From Micromonospora kangleipakensis (lineage in GTDB: Bacteria > Actinomycetota > Actinomycetes > Mycobacteriales > Micromonosporaceae), in contig NZ_SHLD01000001.1 of assembly GCF_004217615.1 (NCBI RefSeq), positions 1,736,001-1,800,000 on the forward strand: DNA of 64,000 bases. The letters are read 5' to 3'. The position numbers and the translations under genes were made by a program. The notes beneath the pieces were generated by a model. It saw only the letters and a program-made list of their open reading frames with translations. It ran no database searches and was not told the DNA's origin. Numbering within the stretch: position 1 is the stretch's first letter; the number at the start of each line of letters is the position of its first letter. Positions 1-8,626 of the stretch are shown piece after piece.

Positions 1-338
<338 letters not shown>

Positions 339-367
339 GCGCGTAGCTCCGGGGGAGGGGTGTGACG

Positions 368-1003
368 ATGCAGCAGCGCCGCACACCGGGTGGTCAGCGT
401 CCCGTCCGCCGGCCGGGTCAGGCCGGCCGGACGGGCGGGCCTCGAGCCCGGTCGTCGGCCCGCGAGGGTGGCGTCCGCGCCGAGCCGCGCGGCGCCGCCG
501 GCCGGTCGCCCGGCGCGGCCCGGGGCGCCGAGGGCGTACGCTCCGCGAGCCGGCCCGCCGCCCGGCGGACGGCTGCCGGCGGCAGCGTCAAGCGGCTCTC
601 CGCACCCCACCCCCGGCGCTTCACCGGGCGGGCCACCGTGCTCTTCGCGGTGCTGATCGCGCTCGCCCTGGCGTACACCTATCCGGTCCGGGTCTACCTG
701 GACCAGCAGGCCGACATCGAGCGGATGGAGGCGTCCCAGGCCGATCAGCGCCGGGTGATCGAGGAGCTCTCCGCCGAGGCGGCCAAGTGGCAGGACCCGG
801 CGTACATCGAGACGCAGGCCCGGGAGCGGTTCTTCATGGGCAAGCCGGGGGAGACGCTGCTGGTGGTGCTCTCCGACCCGGAGGGCGCCGCCAAGGACGC
901 CGGCAAGGGCGCGAAGCCGGGGCCGCCCAAGCCGCCCGATCCCTGGTACGACACGCTGTGGTCGAGCGTGCAGGCGGCCAACGCCGAGCGCCCCGACAAG
1001 TGA
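368..1003 (+). CDS. Septum formation initiator family protein (FtsB/DivIC-like)
   Basis: A 211-residue single-pass membrane protein of the DivIC/FtsB family, which in the divisome links to FtsL and FtsQ. The first ~75 residues are a low-complexity Arg/Gly/Pro/Ala region, probably cytoplasmic. One membrane helix follows (ATVLFAVLIALALAYTYPV), then the coiled coil starting YLDQQADIERMEASQADQRR. The family hallmark after the coiled coil is present: WQDPAYIETQARERFFMGKPGE. The ATG at 368 is preferred over the GTG at 362 because the GGGAGGGG box at 353-360 has proper spacing only to the ATG. The long basic N-terminus is typical of the actinobacterial version. Position between eno and DUF501 supports the call. 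Confidence 0.9.
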   Translation: MQQRRTPGGQRPVRRPGQAGRTGGPRARSSAREGGVRAEPRGAAGRSPGAARGAEGVRSASRPAARRTAAGGSVKRLSAPHPRRFTGRATVLFAVLIALALAYTYPVRVYLDQQADIERMEASQADQRRVIEELSAEAAKWQDPAYIETQARERFFMGKPGETLLVVLSDPEGAAKDAGKGAKPGPPKPPDPWYDTLWSSVQAANAERPDK

Positions 1004-1028
1004 GCACCACCTGAGCACCGAACGAGAG

Positions 1029-1595
1029 ATGGGCACCGTGACTGTCGTACCACCGCAGGACCCGGCGGCGGGTTCCGTACCCCCGCCGGAGCGCCAACCG
1101 GCCACCGAGGCCGACCTGGCCGCGGTGGCCGCGCAGCTCGGACGCCCGACCCGGGGCACCCGGGCGGTGGCCCACCGCTGCCCCTGCGGCCTGCCCGACG
1201 TGGTGGAGACGACGCCCCGGCTGGCCGACGGCACGCCCTTCCCGACGCTGTTCTATCTGACCTGCCCGCGGGCGACCGCGGCGTGCAGCCGGCTGGAGTC
1301 GGCCGGGCTGATGAAGGAGATGGCCGACCGGCTGGCCACCGACCCGGAGCTGGCCGCCCGCTACCGGGCGGCGCACGAGGACTACCTGACCCGGCGGGAG
1401 GCGATCGGCGAGGTGCCGGAGATCGCCGGCATCTCGGCGGGCGGCATGCCCGGCCGGGTGAAGTGCCTGCACGTGCACCTGGGACACGCGCTCGGCGCCG
1501 GGCCGGGGGTCAACCCGTTCGGGGACGAGACCCTCGCGCTGGTGGAGAAGTGGTGGGCCGCCGGCCCGTGCGTGGACGTCCCGGCGCAAGAGTGA
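1029..1595 (+). CDS. DUF501 domain-containing protein
   Basis: A 188-residue soluble protein of the DUF501 family, found almost always beside eno, the DivIC-like gene and ppx in actinobacteria. The biochemical function is unknown. The domain covers about residues 30-180. Conserved family features are the LGR-x-RG start, HRCPCGLPDVVETTPRL, the FPTLFYLTCPRA stretch, and the C-terminal VKCLHVHLGHALG and NPFGDE segments, with Cys/His residues that could bind a metal. The stop overlaps the next start (GTG at 1592, TGA at 1593-1595), so translation of the acetyltransferase is probably coupled to it. Confidence 0.9.
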   Translation: MGTVTVVPPQDPAAGSVPPPERQPATEADLAAVAAQLGRPTRGTRAVAHRCPCGLPDVVETTPRLADGTPFPTLFYLTCPRATAACSRLESAGLMKEMADRLATDPELAARYRAAHEDYLTRREAIGEVPEIAGISAGGMPGRVKCLHVHLGHALGAGPGVNPFGDETLALVEKWWAAGPCVDVPAQE

Positions 1596-2101
1596 GCGGG
1601 GGCGAGATCGTCGTCCGCCGGGCCCGGACGGGTGACGTCCGCGGGATCCGGCGGCTGGTCGACACCTACACCGACGACCGGCGGCTGCTCAGCAAGGCCA
1701 CCGTCACCCTCTACGAGGACGTGCAGGAGTTCCGGGTCGCCGTGGCGCCCGACGGCACGGTGGTCGGCTGCGGCGCGCTGCACGTGATGTGGGAGGACCT
1801 GGCCGAGATCCGGACGGTGGCGGTCGACCCGGCCTGCCGCGGCAGGAAGATCGGCCACCGGATCGTCGGCGAGCTGATCGACGCGGCCCGGGAGCTGGGC
1901 GTGGCGCGGATCTTCGTGCTCACCTTCGAGACCAGCTTCTTCGGCTCGTTCGGCTTCCGGGAGATCGACGGCGCGCCGGTGCCGCAGCCGGTCTACGAGC
2001 AGCTGCTGCGCTCGTACGACGAGGGTGTCGCCGAGTTCCTGGACCTGGAGCGGGTCAAGCCGAACACGCTCGGCAACACCCGGATGCTGCTGCGCCTGTG
2101 A
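1592..2101 (+). CDS. argA: Amino-acid (L-glutamate) N-acetyltransferase, ArgA-like GNAT
   Basis: A 169-residue single-domain GNAT enzyme resembling the short mycobacterial N-acetylglutamate synthase type (Rv2747), which uses acetyl-CoA to acetylate glutamate in the first step of arginine synthesis. Visible features are RRARTSDV-like start (RRARTGDVRGIRRLVDTY), VVGCGALHVMWEDLAEIRTVAVDP, the acetyl-CoA loop RGRKIGHRIV, FVLTFETSFFGSFGF, and the C-terminal VAEFLDLERVKPNTLGNTRM, all characteristic of that subgroup. The GTG start overlaps the upstream stop. A generic GNAT role cannot be excluded, but the end-to-end similarity to the short ArgA group makes glutamate the likely substrate. Confidence 0.82.
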   Translation: MSGGEIVVRRARTGDVRGIRRLVDTYTDDRRLLSKATVTLYEDVQEFRVAVAPDGTVVGCGALHVMWEDLAEIRTVAVDPACRGRKIGHRIVGELIDAARELGVARIFVLTFETSFFGSFGFREIDGAPVPQPVYEQLLRSYDEGVAEFLDLERVKPNTLGNTRMLLRL

Positions 2102-2129
2102 CGGCCGGCCCGGCCCGGACCGAGTGGTG

Positions 2130-3026
2130 TCAGCTCCGCCGGGGGTGGGCGGCGAAGAAGGCCCAGACGAGGTCGGTGGCCACCACACCCGCCCGCGGCG
2201 CGGCGAGCTGGCCGGAGGCCGCCCCGGGCCACGAGTGACCCATGTCCGGGATCGTGTAGACGGTGACGTCGCTGCCGTCGGCGCAGCGCGCGTCGGTCCG
2301 GGAGATCCCGGCGGGCGCCGTGCGGCGCGGGCCGGGTGCCGGCCGGCAGCCCAGCCGCCGCTGCCAGGTGCGCGTGCCCTCGCTGAAGATGTCGGCGTAG
2401 ACGTCCTGGCCGCCGATGAAGGTGATGACCGAGACCGGGCGCTTCGGCACGTACTCCTCCGCCGACGTCCGGGGCCCGCTGTAGCCGCCGCTGACCACGC
2501 CGATCGCCGCGAACACCCCCTCGGCCTCGACCGCGGCCCGGAAACTCATGTCACCGCCGTTGGAGATGCCGGTGAGGTAGACCCGGTCCGGGTCGGCCCG
2601 CCAGGTCTCGACCAGATGGGCGGTGAGCGCCTTGAGGAACCCGACGTCGTCCGACGACCCGCAGCAGATCAGGGCGTTGAAGCCGCCATTCAGCCCGTCC
2701 GGGTAGGCGACGAGCGCACGCTCCCGGTCGGCCTTGGCGTCCAGGCCCACCATCTGGCGCATCGCGTCCCCATCGCCGGGGTAGAAGTGCAGCACGATCA
2801 CCAGCGGGAGCGGCGTGGCCGGGTCGTAGCCGGGCGGGGCGTGCAGCAGGTAGCGGCGCTCCGTCCCGTCGTGCCGCAGGGTCAACCGGTGGTCGCCGGC
2901 CGCCGGCCGCTCGGCGGCCGAGGGGGGCGGGGAGGCCGTCGCCCCGGGACGCCCCCGTTCATCACCGCACGCCGTGCCGAGGATGACCAGGCAGGACCCT
3001 GTCAGCACCGCCATCGTCCGTCGCAC
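2130..3026 (-). CDS. Lipoprotein esterase of the PHB-depolymerase/LpqC family
   Basis: A 298-residue alpha/beta-hydrolase predicted to be exported and lipid-anchored. The signal peptide has a VRR start, a hydrophobic core and a PROSITE-compatible lipobox ending GTAC (Cys about residue 20). The mature part has the nucleophile elbow GISNGG, followed by candidate acid GGQDVY and base MGHSWPG, in the order expected of polyhydroxybutyrate-depolymerase-like esterases (Esterase_phd). The natural substrate may be a feruloyl or short acyl ester rather than PHB. The GTG at 3026 is chosen because AGGGGG lies about 8 nt upstream; longer in-frame starts would put an Arg-rich stretch ahead of the signal. 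It is divergent from the ArsR-like gene. Confidence 0.8.
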   Translation of the reverse strand: MRRTMAVLTGSCLVILGTACGDERGRPGATASPPPSAAERPAAGDHRLTLRHDGTERRYLLHAPPGYDPATPLPLVIVLHFYPGDGDAMRQMVGLDAKADRERALVAYPDGLNGGFNALICCGSSDDVGFLKALTAHLVETWRADPDRVYLTGISNGGDMSFRAAVEAEGVFAAIGVVSGGYSGPRTSAEEYVPKRPVSVITFIGGQDVYADIFSEGTRTWQRRLGCRPAPGPRRTAPAGISRTDARCADGSDVTVYTIPDMGHSWPGAASGQLAAPRAGVVATDLVWAFFAAHPRRS

Positions 3027-3124
3027 GCCCCGCCCCCTTCGTGGACTCCGAGGTCCACAGTGGTGAGCCGGGTCCGGCGGGGTCAACCCTTTCGGCCCTC
3101 GCCGAATACCGGCACGCTGCCCGT

Positions 3125-4186
3125 ATGCTCCGCCTTCATCTGACCCCGGAGGACCTGTGCCGGGTGCGGTTCGCCGGGCGCCTGCACCCGGTCGGCACGG
3201 CGATGCTGGCCCGTCAGGCGCTGCGCGACCCGGCCACCGCCAGGCTGGTGCCGGCCCTCGCCGCGCGACAGGCGGGCGCCACCTCCGGGGCGTCGGTGCG
3301 CGCCGCCGCCGCGTCGCTGGCGCACCTGCTGCCCGCCCGCGGTCGGCTGCCGGACTTCCTCACCCCGTTCGAGGGCCTGGAATCGGTGTCGGCCGGTCTC
3401 GCGGCCATCCGGGCCACCCCGCGCCGACGCGTCCGGGCCGAGCTCACCGCCGCGTACGCCGAGCTGTCGGCGACGCCGTTGCGGCGCCGGTTCGCCGAGG
3501 CGGACCCGGAGATCCTGGACCTGTTCGACCAGGCGGTGGCGACCTGGTTCGGCGCCGTGCTCGCGCCGCACTGGACCGATCTGGCGTCCGCCCACCGCCA
3601 CCACGTCGCGACCGCCACGCACCGGTTGGCCGCGGGCGGCCTGGAGGGCCTCTTCGCCGGGCTGCACCCGGCGATCCGCTGGCGGCCGCCGGTGCTGGAG
3701 GTGCGAACCTGGTGGAGCGGGGAGGTGACCGGCACCGGCGAGGGTCTCCTGCTGCTGCCCTCGCCCCTGGCCGGCCCGTGCCCCCGGGTGCTGGTCGAGC
3801 CGGACCGTCCCGTCCTGCTCGTCTACCCCGCCGCGATGCCGCGCGACGCGGCCGCCCCGGGGGTCGATCCGCTCGGCCGCCTCCTCGGGGCCACCCGGGC
3901 GGCCCTGCTGCGTCGGCTGGGCGAGCCCGACCGGCACACCACCACGGCGCTGGCCGGGGCGGTCGGGGTCAGTATCTCCACCGCGTCGGAGCACATGACG
4001 GCGCTGCGGGCCGCCGGTCTGATCCGGACCGGGCGCGACGGCGGTGCGGTGCTGCACCGGCTGACGCCGCTCGGCGGGCACCTGCTGGGCCGGTCCGGGG
4101 ACGCCGGCCCCGGAGGCGACCCGCCCGACGAGCGGCGCACCGGGGAGGGACGGGACCCGGCGTCGGGGTCGGGGCTGCGCCCGTGA
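3125..4186 (+). CDS. ArsR-type winged-helix transcriptional regulator with DUF5937-like N-terminus
   Basis: A 353-residue regulator. The N-terminal ~220 residues (start MLRLHLTPEDLCRVRFAG) match the DUF5937-type sensor domain common in actinomycete regulators. The C-terminal ~90 residues form a winged helix: RLGEPDRHTTTALAGAVGVS, ISTASEHMTALRAAGLI recognition helix, and wing TGRDGGAVLHRLTPLG. No metal-binding Cys pair is seen, so metal sensing is unlikely. The ATG at 3125 directly begins the conserved domain. Divergent with the lipoprotein esterase (about 100 bp between starts), which makes that gene a candidate target; this is inference. Confidence 0.75.
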   Translation: MLRLHLTPEDLCRVRFAGRLHPVGTAMLARQALRDPATARLVPALAARQAGATSGASVRAAAASLAHLLPARGRLPDFLTPFEGLESVSAGLAAIRATPRRRVRAELTAAYAELSATPLRRRFAEADPEILDLFDQAVATWFGAVLAPHWTDLASAHRHHVATATHRLAAGGLEGLFAGLHPAIRWRPPVLEVRTWWSGEVTGTGEGLLLLPSPLAGPCPRVLVEPDRPVLLVYPAAMPRDAAAPGVDPLGRLLGATRAALLRRLGEPDRHTTTALAGAVGVSISTASEHMTALRAAGLIRTGRDGGAVLHRLTPLGGHLLGRSGDAGPGGDPPDERRTGEGRDPASGSGLRP

Positions 4187-4227
4187 CCGTGGCGTCCGGG
4201 CCGGGGCGCTGCCGTAGGGTTGCTGCC

Positions 4228-5178
4228 GTGACGACGCGTGTGGCCGCCATCGACTGCGGGACCAACTCGATCCGACTGCTGGTCGCCGACCTGCCCGACC
4301 CGTCCGCGGGCCCGCAGGCGCCGCTGGTCGACGTGACCCGGCGGATGGAGATCGTCCGCCTCGGCCAGGGCGTCGACAAGACGGGCCGGCTCGCCCCCGA
4401 GGCCATCGAGCGCACCCGGGTCGCGCTGGCGTCCTACGCCGCCGAGATCGAGAAGCTGGGCGCCGAGCGGGTCCGGATGTGTGCCACCTCGGCGACCCGG
4501 GACGCGGCCAACGCCGCGGAGTTCCGGGCCATGGTCGAGCAGACCCTCGGCGTCGAGCCCGAGGTGGTGACCGGCGACGAGGAGGCCCGACTCTCGTTCA
4601 CCGGCGCGGTGCGCGGCCTGCCCGCCGACGCCGAGCCGCCGTACCTGGTGGTCGACATCGGCGGCGGCTCGACCGAGTTCGTGGTGGGCACCCGCGAGGG
4701 CGGGGTCGAGGCCGCCATCTCGATGGACATCGGCTGCGTCCGGATGACCGAGCGGCATCTGCACGGCGACCCGCCGACCCTGGACGAGATCGCCGCCGCC
4801 CAGGCCGACATCGCGGTCGCGGTGGACCGGGCGCTGACGGCCGTGCCGGGCCGCGAGGCCGCCACGCTGGTCGGGCTCGCCGGGTCGGTCACCACCGTGG
4901 TCGCCATCGCCCAGGGCCTGACGGAGTACGACCCGGCGCGCATCCACCACGCCCGGGTGTCGTACGAGGCGGTCGCCGACGTCACCGCCGACCTGCTGGC
5001 AAAGACCCGCGAGCAGCGGCTGGCCATCCCGGTGATGCACCCGGGCCGGGCCGACGTGATCGGCGCGGGGGCGTTGGTGCTCCGCGTGATCATGGAGCGG
5101 GCCGGCATGCCGTCGGTGGTCGCCTCCGAGCACGACATCCTCGACGGCATCGCCTGGAGCCTCGCGCCGACCGGGTGA
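4228..5178 (+). CDS. ppx: Exopolyphosphatase / guanosine pentaphosphatase family (Ppx/GppA)
   Basis: A 316-residue enzyme of the ASKHA fold that releases phosphate from polyphosphate or hydrolyses pppGpp. Motifs: N-terminal phosphate-binding loop AAIDCGTNSIRLLVADL, ATSATRDAAN with the catalytic-region residues, VTGDEEARLSF, and the second phosphate loop VVDIGGGSTEFVVG, then GLAGSVTTV. Length is that of the short actinobacterial Ppx (about 310-320), lacking the C-terminal HD domain of the E. coli enzyme. The GTG at 4228 directly precedes the conserved motif. It completes the eno-ftsB-DUF501-ppx order, here interrupted by three other genes. Confidence 0.92.
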   Translation: MTTRVAAIDCGTNSIRLLVADLPDPSAGPQAPLVDVTRRMEIVRLGQGVDKTGRLAPEAIERTRVALASYAAEIEKLGAERVRMCATSATRDAANAAEFRAMVEQTLGVEPEVVTGDEEARLSFTGAVRGLPADAEPPYLVVDIGGGSTEFVVGTREGGVEAAISMDIGCVRMTERHLHGDPPTLDEIAAAQADIAVAVDRALTAVPGREAATLVGLAGSVTTVVAIAQGLTEYDPARIHHARVSYEAVADVTADLLAKTREQRLAIPVMHPGRADVIGAGALVLRVIMERAGMPSVVASEHDILDGIAWSLAPTG

Positions 5179-5196
5179 GCCGCCTAGGCTGCCGAA

Positions 5197-5547
5197 ATGG
5201 CGGTCAAGCGGATCAAGCCGAACATCCGCTCCGAGGACTTCGACGGGAGTCGTCGATTCTACACTGACCTGATCGGGCTGGACGGCGGCGACGGGCTCGA
5301 CTGGATCCTGTTCTTCGGCGGGGAGACCCGCGAGGTCCAGCTCTCGGTGATGAAGCGCGACATCCGGGCGGGCGTCCACCCCGACGTGTCGATCGAGGTG
5401 GACGACATCGACGACGTGCACGCGCGGTGCGTCGCCTTCGGCGCCGAGATCGTCTACCCGCTCACCAACGAGCCCTGGGGGCTACGCCGGTTCTTCGTCC
5501 GTGACCCGAACGGCGCGGTCATCAACGTGACCCAGCACACCGAGTAG
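5197..5547 (+). CDS. VOC superfamily (glyoxalase/bleomycin-resistance-like) protein
   Basis: A 116-residue single VOC module. Two beta-alpha-beta-beta-beta repeats are visible: residues 1-50 with NIRSEDFDGSRRFYTDLIGL, and 62-116 with DVSIEVDDIDDVHARC and the terminal GLRRFFVRDPNGAVINV. Members are metal-dependent isomerases, dioxygenases or antibiotic-binding proteins; the specific substrate cannot be told. It begins 18 bp after ppx. Its 3' end is overlapped on the opposite strand by the DUF397 remnant. Confidence 0.8.
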   Translation: MAVKRIKPNIRSEDFDGSRRFYTDLIGLDGGDGLDWILFFGGETREVQLSVMKRDIRAGVHPDVSIEVDDIDDVHARCVAFGAEIVYPLTNEPWGLRRFFVRDPNGAVINVTQHTE

Positions 5548-5704
5548 CAGCCCCGGGCTTGGGCCTACCCAGGTGCGGGCGGCCCTTGACCTGGCTGACG
5601 AACGCCGCCCAGACGGTCGGGGCGAAGGTGAGCATCGGTCCGGTCCGGTCCTTGCTGTCGCGGACCAGGACCATGCCGGGCAGGTTGTCGGCGACCTCCA
5701 CGCA
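5522..5704 (-). pseudogene. DUF397 gene remnant (N-terminus missing)
   Basis: Reading the minus strand from 5704 gives CVEVADNLPGMVLVRDSKDR followed by TGPMLTFAPTVWAAFVSQVK, the core of the ~60-residue DUF397 family that is usually encoded beside XRE regulators in actinomycetes. The family's leading WRKSSRSG-type segment is absent: upstream the frame is closed by a TAG at 5732-5734 and offers no ATG and no ribosome-binding site. The tail runs past the usual end into the VOC gene before a TGA at 5522-5524. I read this as a decayed copy; an active product from the internal GTG is possible but unlikely. Confidence 0.6.
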
Positions 5705-5729
5705 GGATGCTCTACGACGGGCCGACGCG

Positions 5730-5771
5730 CACTAGTGTTTTCTTGACGGTACTCCGCAATCCACACTAGTG
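5730..5771. promoter_or_regulatory. Two CACTAGTG operator palindromes
   Basis: The 8-bp palindrome CACTAGTG occurs at 5730-5737 and again at 5764-5771 (there extended to ACACTAGTGT at 5763-5772), 34 bp apart or a little over three helical turns. They bracket the -35 box and cover the -10 box of the promoter for the PadR gene, so they are the obvious candidate autoregulatory operators. Confidence 0.6.
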
Positions 5772-5772
5772 T
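5743..5772 (+). promoter_or_regulatory. Promoter of the padR-HAAS operon, leaderless
   Basis: A -35 box TTGACG (5743-5748), an 18-bp spacer and a -10 box TAGTGT (5767-5772) fit a vegetative-type promoter. Transcription would then start about 5779-5780, on the GTG start codon at 5780. No Shine-Dalgarno sequence is present, consistent with a leaderless mRNA. The -10 box is inside the second operator palindrome. Confidence 0.6.
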
Positions 5773-5779
5773 CGGAAGC

Positions 5780-6112
5780 GTGGATACCACGCAGCTCCTC
5801 AAGGGCGTGCTCGACCTCGCCGTCCTCGCCGTGCTCCGGGAGGAGGACGGCTACGGTTACGACATCCTCCGCCGGTTGCGCGACGCCGGCCTGGAGGAGG
5901 TCGGCGACGCCTCGGTCTACGGCACCCTGCGCCGGCTCTTCGCCGCCGGCCTGCTCACCACCTACGTCGTGCCGAGCGAATCCGGCCCGCACCGCAAGTA
6001 CTACGCCCTCAACGCCGCCGGCCGGGACCAGCTCGCCCGCTCCGGCAAGACCTGGCGCTCCTTCGCCACGACCATGGACGCACTGCTCGACGATCGGGGG
6101 ATGGCGGCATGA
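5780..6112 (+). CDS. PadR family transcriptional regulator (short type)
   Basis: A 110-residue winged-helix regulator: TQLLKGVLDLAVLAVL start, DGYGYDILRRL, recognition region ASVYGTLRRLFAAGLL and wing PHRKYYALNAAG. Short PadR proteins of this kind are often paired with a membrane HAAS-domain gene in the same operon and control it. Here the stop overlaps the start of the HAAS gene by ATGA (6109-6112). The GTG at 5780 has no ribosome-binding site and coincides with the predicted transcription start. Ligand unknown. Confidence 0.88.
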   Translation: MDTTQLLKGVLDLAVLAVLREEDGYGYDILRRLRDAGLEEVGDASVYGTLRRLFAAGLLTTYVVPSESGPHRKYYALNAAGRDQLARSGKTWRSFATTMDALLDDRGMAA

Positions 6113-7134
6113 CCGTCACTGGGCAGGACATCGCGGACTACGTCGACCGGGTGCGGGCCGCACTGGCCGACCTGCCGCCCGCCGTCCGCGACGAGTTGAC
6201 CGAGGACCTGCCGGAGCACCTGGCCGAGGTCGCCGCCGAGGCGGACGGCTCGCTGGTCGACCGGCTCGGCGAGCCCGAGGCGTACGCCGCCGAGCTGCGC
6301 GCGGCCGCCGGTGCCGGCGAGCCGCTCGGCGGTCGCGGCGGCCCGGACCGGCGGATCGCCGCCGCCGCGCACCGGGCCCGCGCCCGGCTGTCCGGCCTCG
6401 ACGTCCGTCTCGGTCCGCTCCTCGGGTACGCCAAGGCGTCCGAGTTCCTCCGGTTGCTCCGGCCGGCCTGGTGGGTGCTGCGCGGCTGGCTTGCGGCCCT
6501 GCTGTTCTCCGCCGCGCTCGGCGAGCCGTCGGGCCTGCTGCCCCGGCTCGGCGACAGCGCGGTGGCGGGCCTGTTCCTGCTCGCCGGCGGCGTCCTCGCC
6601 TCGGTCTGGTTGGGTCACCGCTCCCCCGGCCTGCGGGGTTGGCCCCGCCGTCTGCTGCGCCTCGGCACCGCCGCGTTGCTGCTCTTCTCCTTCGCCATGC
6701 TCGTCAACGTGGACCAGAACGCCAGGTCGGACGAGTTCGGCTACCAGGGGGTGTCGGTCGGCGACCGGTACGACTCCGTCCAGGACGTCTTCGTCTACGA
6801 CAGCGAGGGGCGGCTGGTGGAGAATGCCCGGCTGTTCGATCAGAACGGCGTGCCGATCCGGCTCGGCTACCCGTCGTGTGTCGACCCGGCCCAACCGGAC
6901 GCCGCGCTGCGGACCGGCTATCCGTACTGCCCGCAACTCGCGCCGTTCCGGCCGCGGCCGCCCGCCGCGGTCCCGGTGCCGCCGGCGGGCCGAGCGCCCG
7001 CCGCGACCCCGGCGTCGCCGCAACCGACGGACAGTTCGTTGCCGACGGCTGCCGCCACGCCGACCCCGGTCCCCACCGCGACGGTGACCCCGGCCCCGAC
7101 CAGCACGGCTCCGGTGCCGAGCCCGACCGGCTGA
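6109..7134 (+). CDS. HAAS/DUF1700-type membrane protein
   Basis: A 341-residue membrane protein. Residues 5-70 form a HAAS signalling domain (VRAALADLPPAVRDELTEDL, then HLAEV and LGEPEAYAAEL). About three membrane helices follow, near WWVLRGWLAALLF, AVAGLFLLAGGVLASVW and LLRLGTAALLLFSFAML. The C-terminal ~120 residues are probably extracytoplasmic and end in a Pro/Thr/Ala-rich tail of about 60 residues. HAAS proteins are known as partners of PadR regulators; this gene overlaps the padR stop codon, so both are made from one leaderless mRNA. Molecular function is otherwise unknown. Confidence 0.75.
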   Translation: MTVTGQDIADYVDRVRAALADLPPAVRDELTEDLPEHLAEVAAEADGSLVDRLGEPEAYAAELRAAAGAGEPLGGRGGPDRRIAAAAHRARARLSGLDVRLGPLLGYAKASEFLRLLRPAWWVLRGWLAALLFSAALGEPSGLLPRLGDSAVAGLFLLAGGVLASVWLGHRSPGLRGWPRRLLRLGTAALLLFSFAMLVNVDQNARSDEFGYQGVSVGDRYDSVQDVFVYDSEGRLVENARLFDQNGVPIRLGYPSCVDPAQPDAALRTGYPYCPQLAPFRPRPPAAVPVPPAGRAPAATPASPQPTDSSLPTAAATPTPVPTATVTPAPTSTAPVPSPTG

Positions 7135-7269
7135 GCGGCGCTCGGAGCCACGCCCTCGGTGAATGCCCCGTGTGGACGGAAGCTGGGAACTGGCTGAAAG
7201 GCTGAGGGGCTGGGGCGGAGTTGATCGTTACGGTGTCGTCTGCTCATCAACCCCTTGGAAGGAACAGCA

Positions 7270-7737
7270 GTGTCAGAGCAGGTCGCACCGCCTCCCGCGC
7301 CGTACAACGGCCAGCCCGAGCCGGCCGTGCAGGCGTCGCCGCCGGCCGAGACCGGGAAGTCCCGCCGTCGCAAGGTGCTCGGCATCCTCGGCCTCATCCT
7401 CGCCGTCCTCGTCGTCGGCGGGCTCAAGGGAGCCTGGAAGGTCTATCAGAACCGCGACGAGACCGCCCAGGCGAAGGTCGGCGACTGCATCGCCCAGCTG
7501 CCCGAGATAAAGGGCGACGGCCAGGAGCACGCCGACGACGCCAAGGTGGTGGAGTGCACCTCGACCGACGCGGCGTTCACTGTTGTCGGCCGGGTCGACG
7601 ACCAGAACGAGGAGCAGGCCAAGTCCGGTGACGCATGCGGCCAGTACTTCAAGGAGGGTGAGGACGGGTACGTCTTCTCCGGCGCACAGCGGAGCGGCGA
7701 GAAGTACTACCTGCTCTGCCTGACCAAGAAGGCCTGA
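7270..7737 (+). CDS. LppU/SCO3897-like membrane-anchored protein
   Basis: A 155-residue protein with a Pro-rich cytoplasmic N-terminus (1-30), a basic SRRRK stop, one membrane helix at about 36-55 and an external domain of ~95 residues. Four cysteines in the outer domain (VGDC, VVEC, GDAC, LLC) are spaced as in LppU/SCO3897-type proteins and could form two disulfides. The function of that family is unknown. The GTG at 7270 is chosen over an upstream TTG because GGAAGGA at 7256-7262 is correctly spaced. Confidence 0.6.
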   Translation: MSEQVAPPPAPYNGQPEPAVQASPPAETGKSRRRKVLGILGLILAVLVVGGLKGAWKVYQNRDETAQAKVGDCIAQLPEIKGDGQEHADDAKVVECTSTDAAFTVVGRVDDQNEEQAKSGDACGQYFKEGEDGYVFSGAQRSGEKYYLLCLTKKA

Positions 7738-7757
7738 CCCGGTAGACCGGGAACACG

Positions 7758-7789
7758 GACGGCGGCGCGGAGTCACCCGCGCCGCCGTC
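7758..7789. terminator. GC-rich hairpin terminator after the LppU-like gene
   Basis: A 13-bp perfect stem (7758-7770 with 7777-7789) closes a 6-nt loop 20 bp after the stop codon. There is no U-tract, as is common for actinomycete terminators. Confidence 0.6.
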
Positions 7790-7939
7790 GGCGTACCTGG
7801 GGGCCGGCCACAAGGCGAACGGGAGGTGAATGCCACTGTTCCCGCGTCTTCCCCGGCGCGGTGGCGGCGTGGCAGGCTACCGGCACGTAGGACCACTGGG
7901 CGACCAGCCAACGATGACTGACCGCTAGGAGGACGGGCC

Positions 7940-8626
7940 ATGGGCGAGACGGTGAGCTTCACCAGTAACGGAGGGACGAGCGAGGGGTATCTCGCGATAC
8001 CCTCCGGCGGTGTGGCCAGCCCGGCGGTCATCGTCATCCAGGACTGGTGGGGCCTCGTGCCCCACGTCCGGGCGGTGGTGGACCGCTTCGCCGAGGCGGG
8101 GTTCGTCGCCCTCGCCCCGGACTTCCGGCACGGTGAGCCGGCCAGCAAGCCGACCGAGCTGCGGCAGATGCTGAACGCGCCGCAGATGGACGAGGCGGCG
8201 ACGGACATCGCCGCCGCGGCGGAATATCTCGCCGGCCGTCCCGAGGTCACCGGCAAGGTCGGCTGCGCCGGCTTCTGCGCCGGCGCCAGCCTGGCCCTCT
8301 GGTCGGCGACGTTCTCCGAGCGGGTCGTCGCCACCGCCGGCTTCTACCCCCGGCTGCCCTGGGAGGGGATGCGCGCCGACTGGCCCGACTACGCCGGCAA
8401 GGCCGCACTCATCCACTGCTCGGAAGAGGACGGCACCTCGTCCGCCGACGGCGTGCAGGCCACCCGGCGGGCCATCGAGGCGGCCGGCGGTACCTGCCAG
8501 ACCTACGACTACCCGGGCACGTCGCATGCGTTCTTCAACGAGGACCGGCCGGAGAAGTTCGACCAGCGGGCCGCCGCCACCGCCTGGGCCCGCACCCTGG
8601 AACTCTTCCGGGCCAAGCTTGGCTGA
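7940..8626 (+). CDS. Dienelactone hydrolase family protein
   Basis: A 228-residue alpha/beta-hydrolase. It shows the family's cysteine nucleophile elbow [11 protein letters not shown], an acid around HCSEEDGTS and the base [14 protein letters not shown], plus the N-terminal [15 protein letters not shown] motif. Dienelactone hydrolases open 4-carboxymethylenebutenolide in chloroaromatic breakdown, but most isolated actinomycete copies have no known substrate and no catabolic genes are nearby. A strong AGGAGGA box sits 8 bp ahead of the ATG. The stop lies inside the uracil-DNA glycosylase start region. Confidence 0.82.
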   Translation: MGETVSFTSNGGTSEGYLAIPSGGVASPAVIVIQDWWGLVPHVRAVVDRFAEAGFVALAPDFRHGEPASKPTELRQMLNAPQMDEAATDIAAAAEYLAGRPEVTGKVGCAGFCAGASLALWSATFSERVVATAGFYPRLPWEGMRADWPDYAGKAALIHCSEEDGTSSADGVQATRRAIEAAGGTCQTYDYPGTSHAFFNEDRPEKFDQRAAATAWARTLELFRAKLG

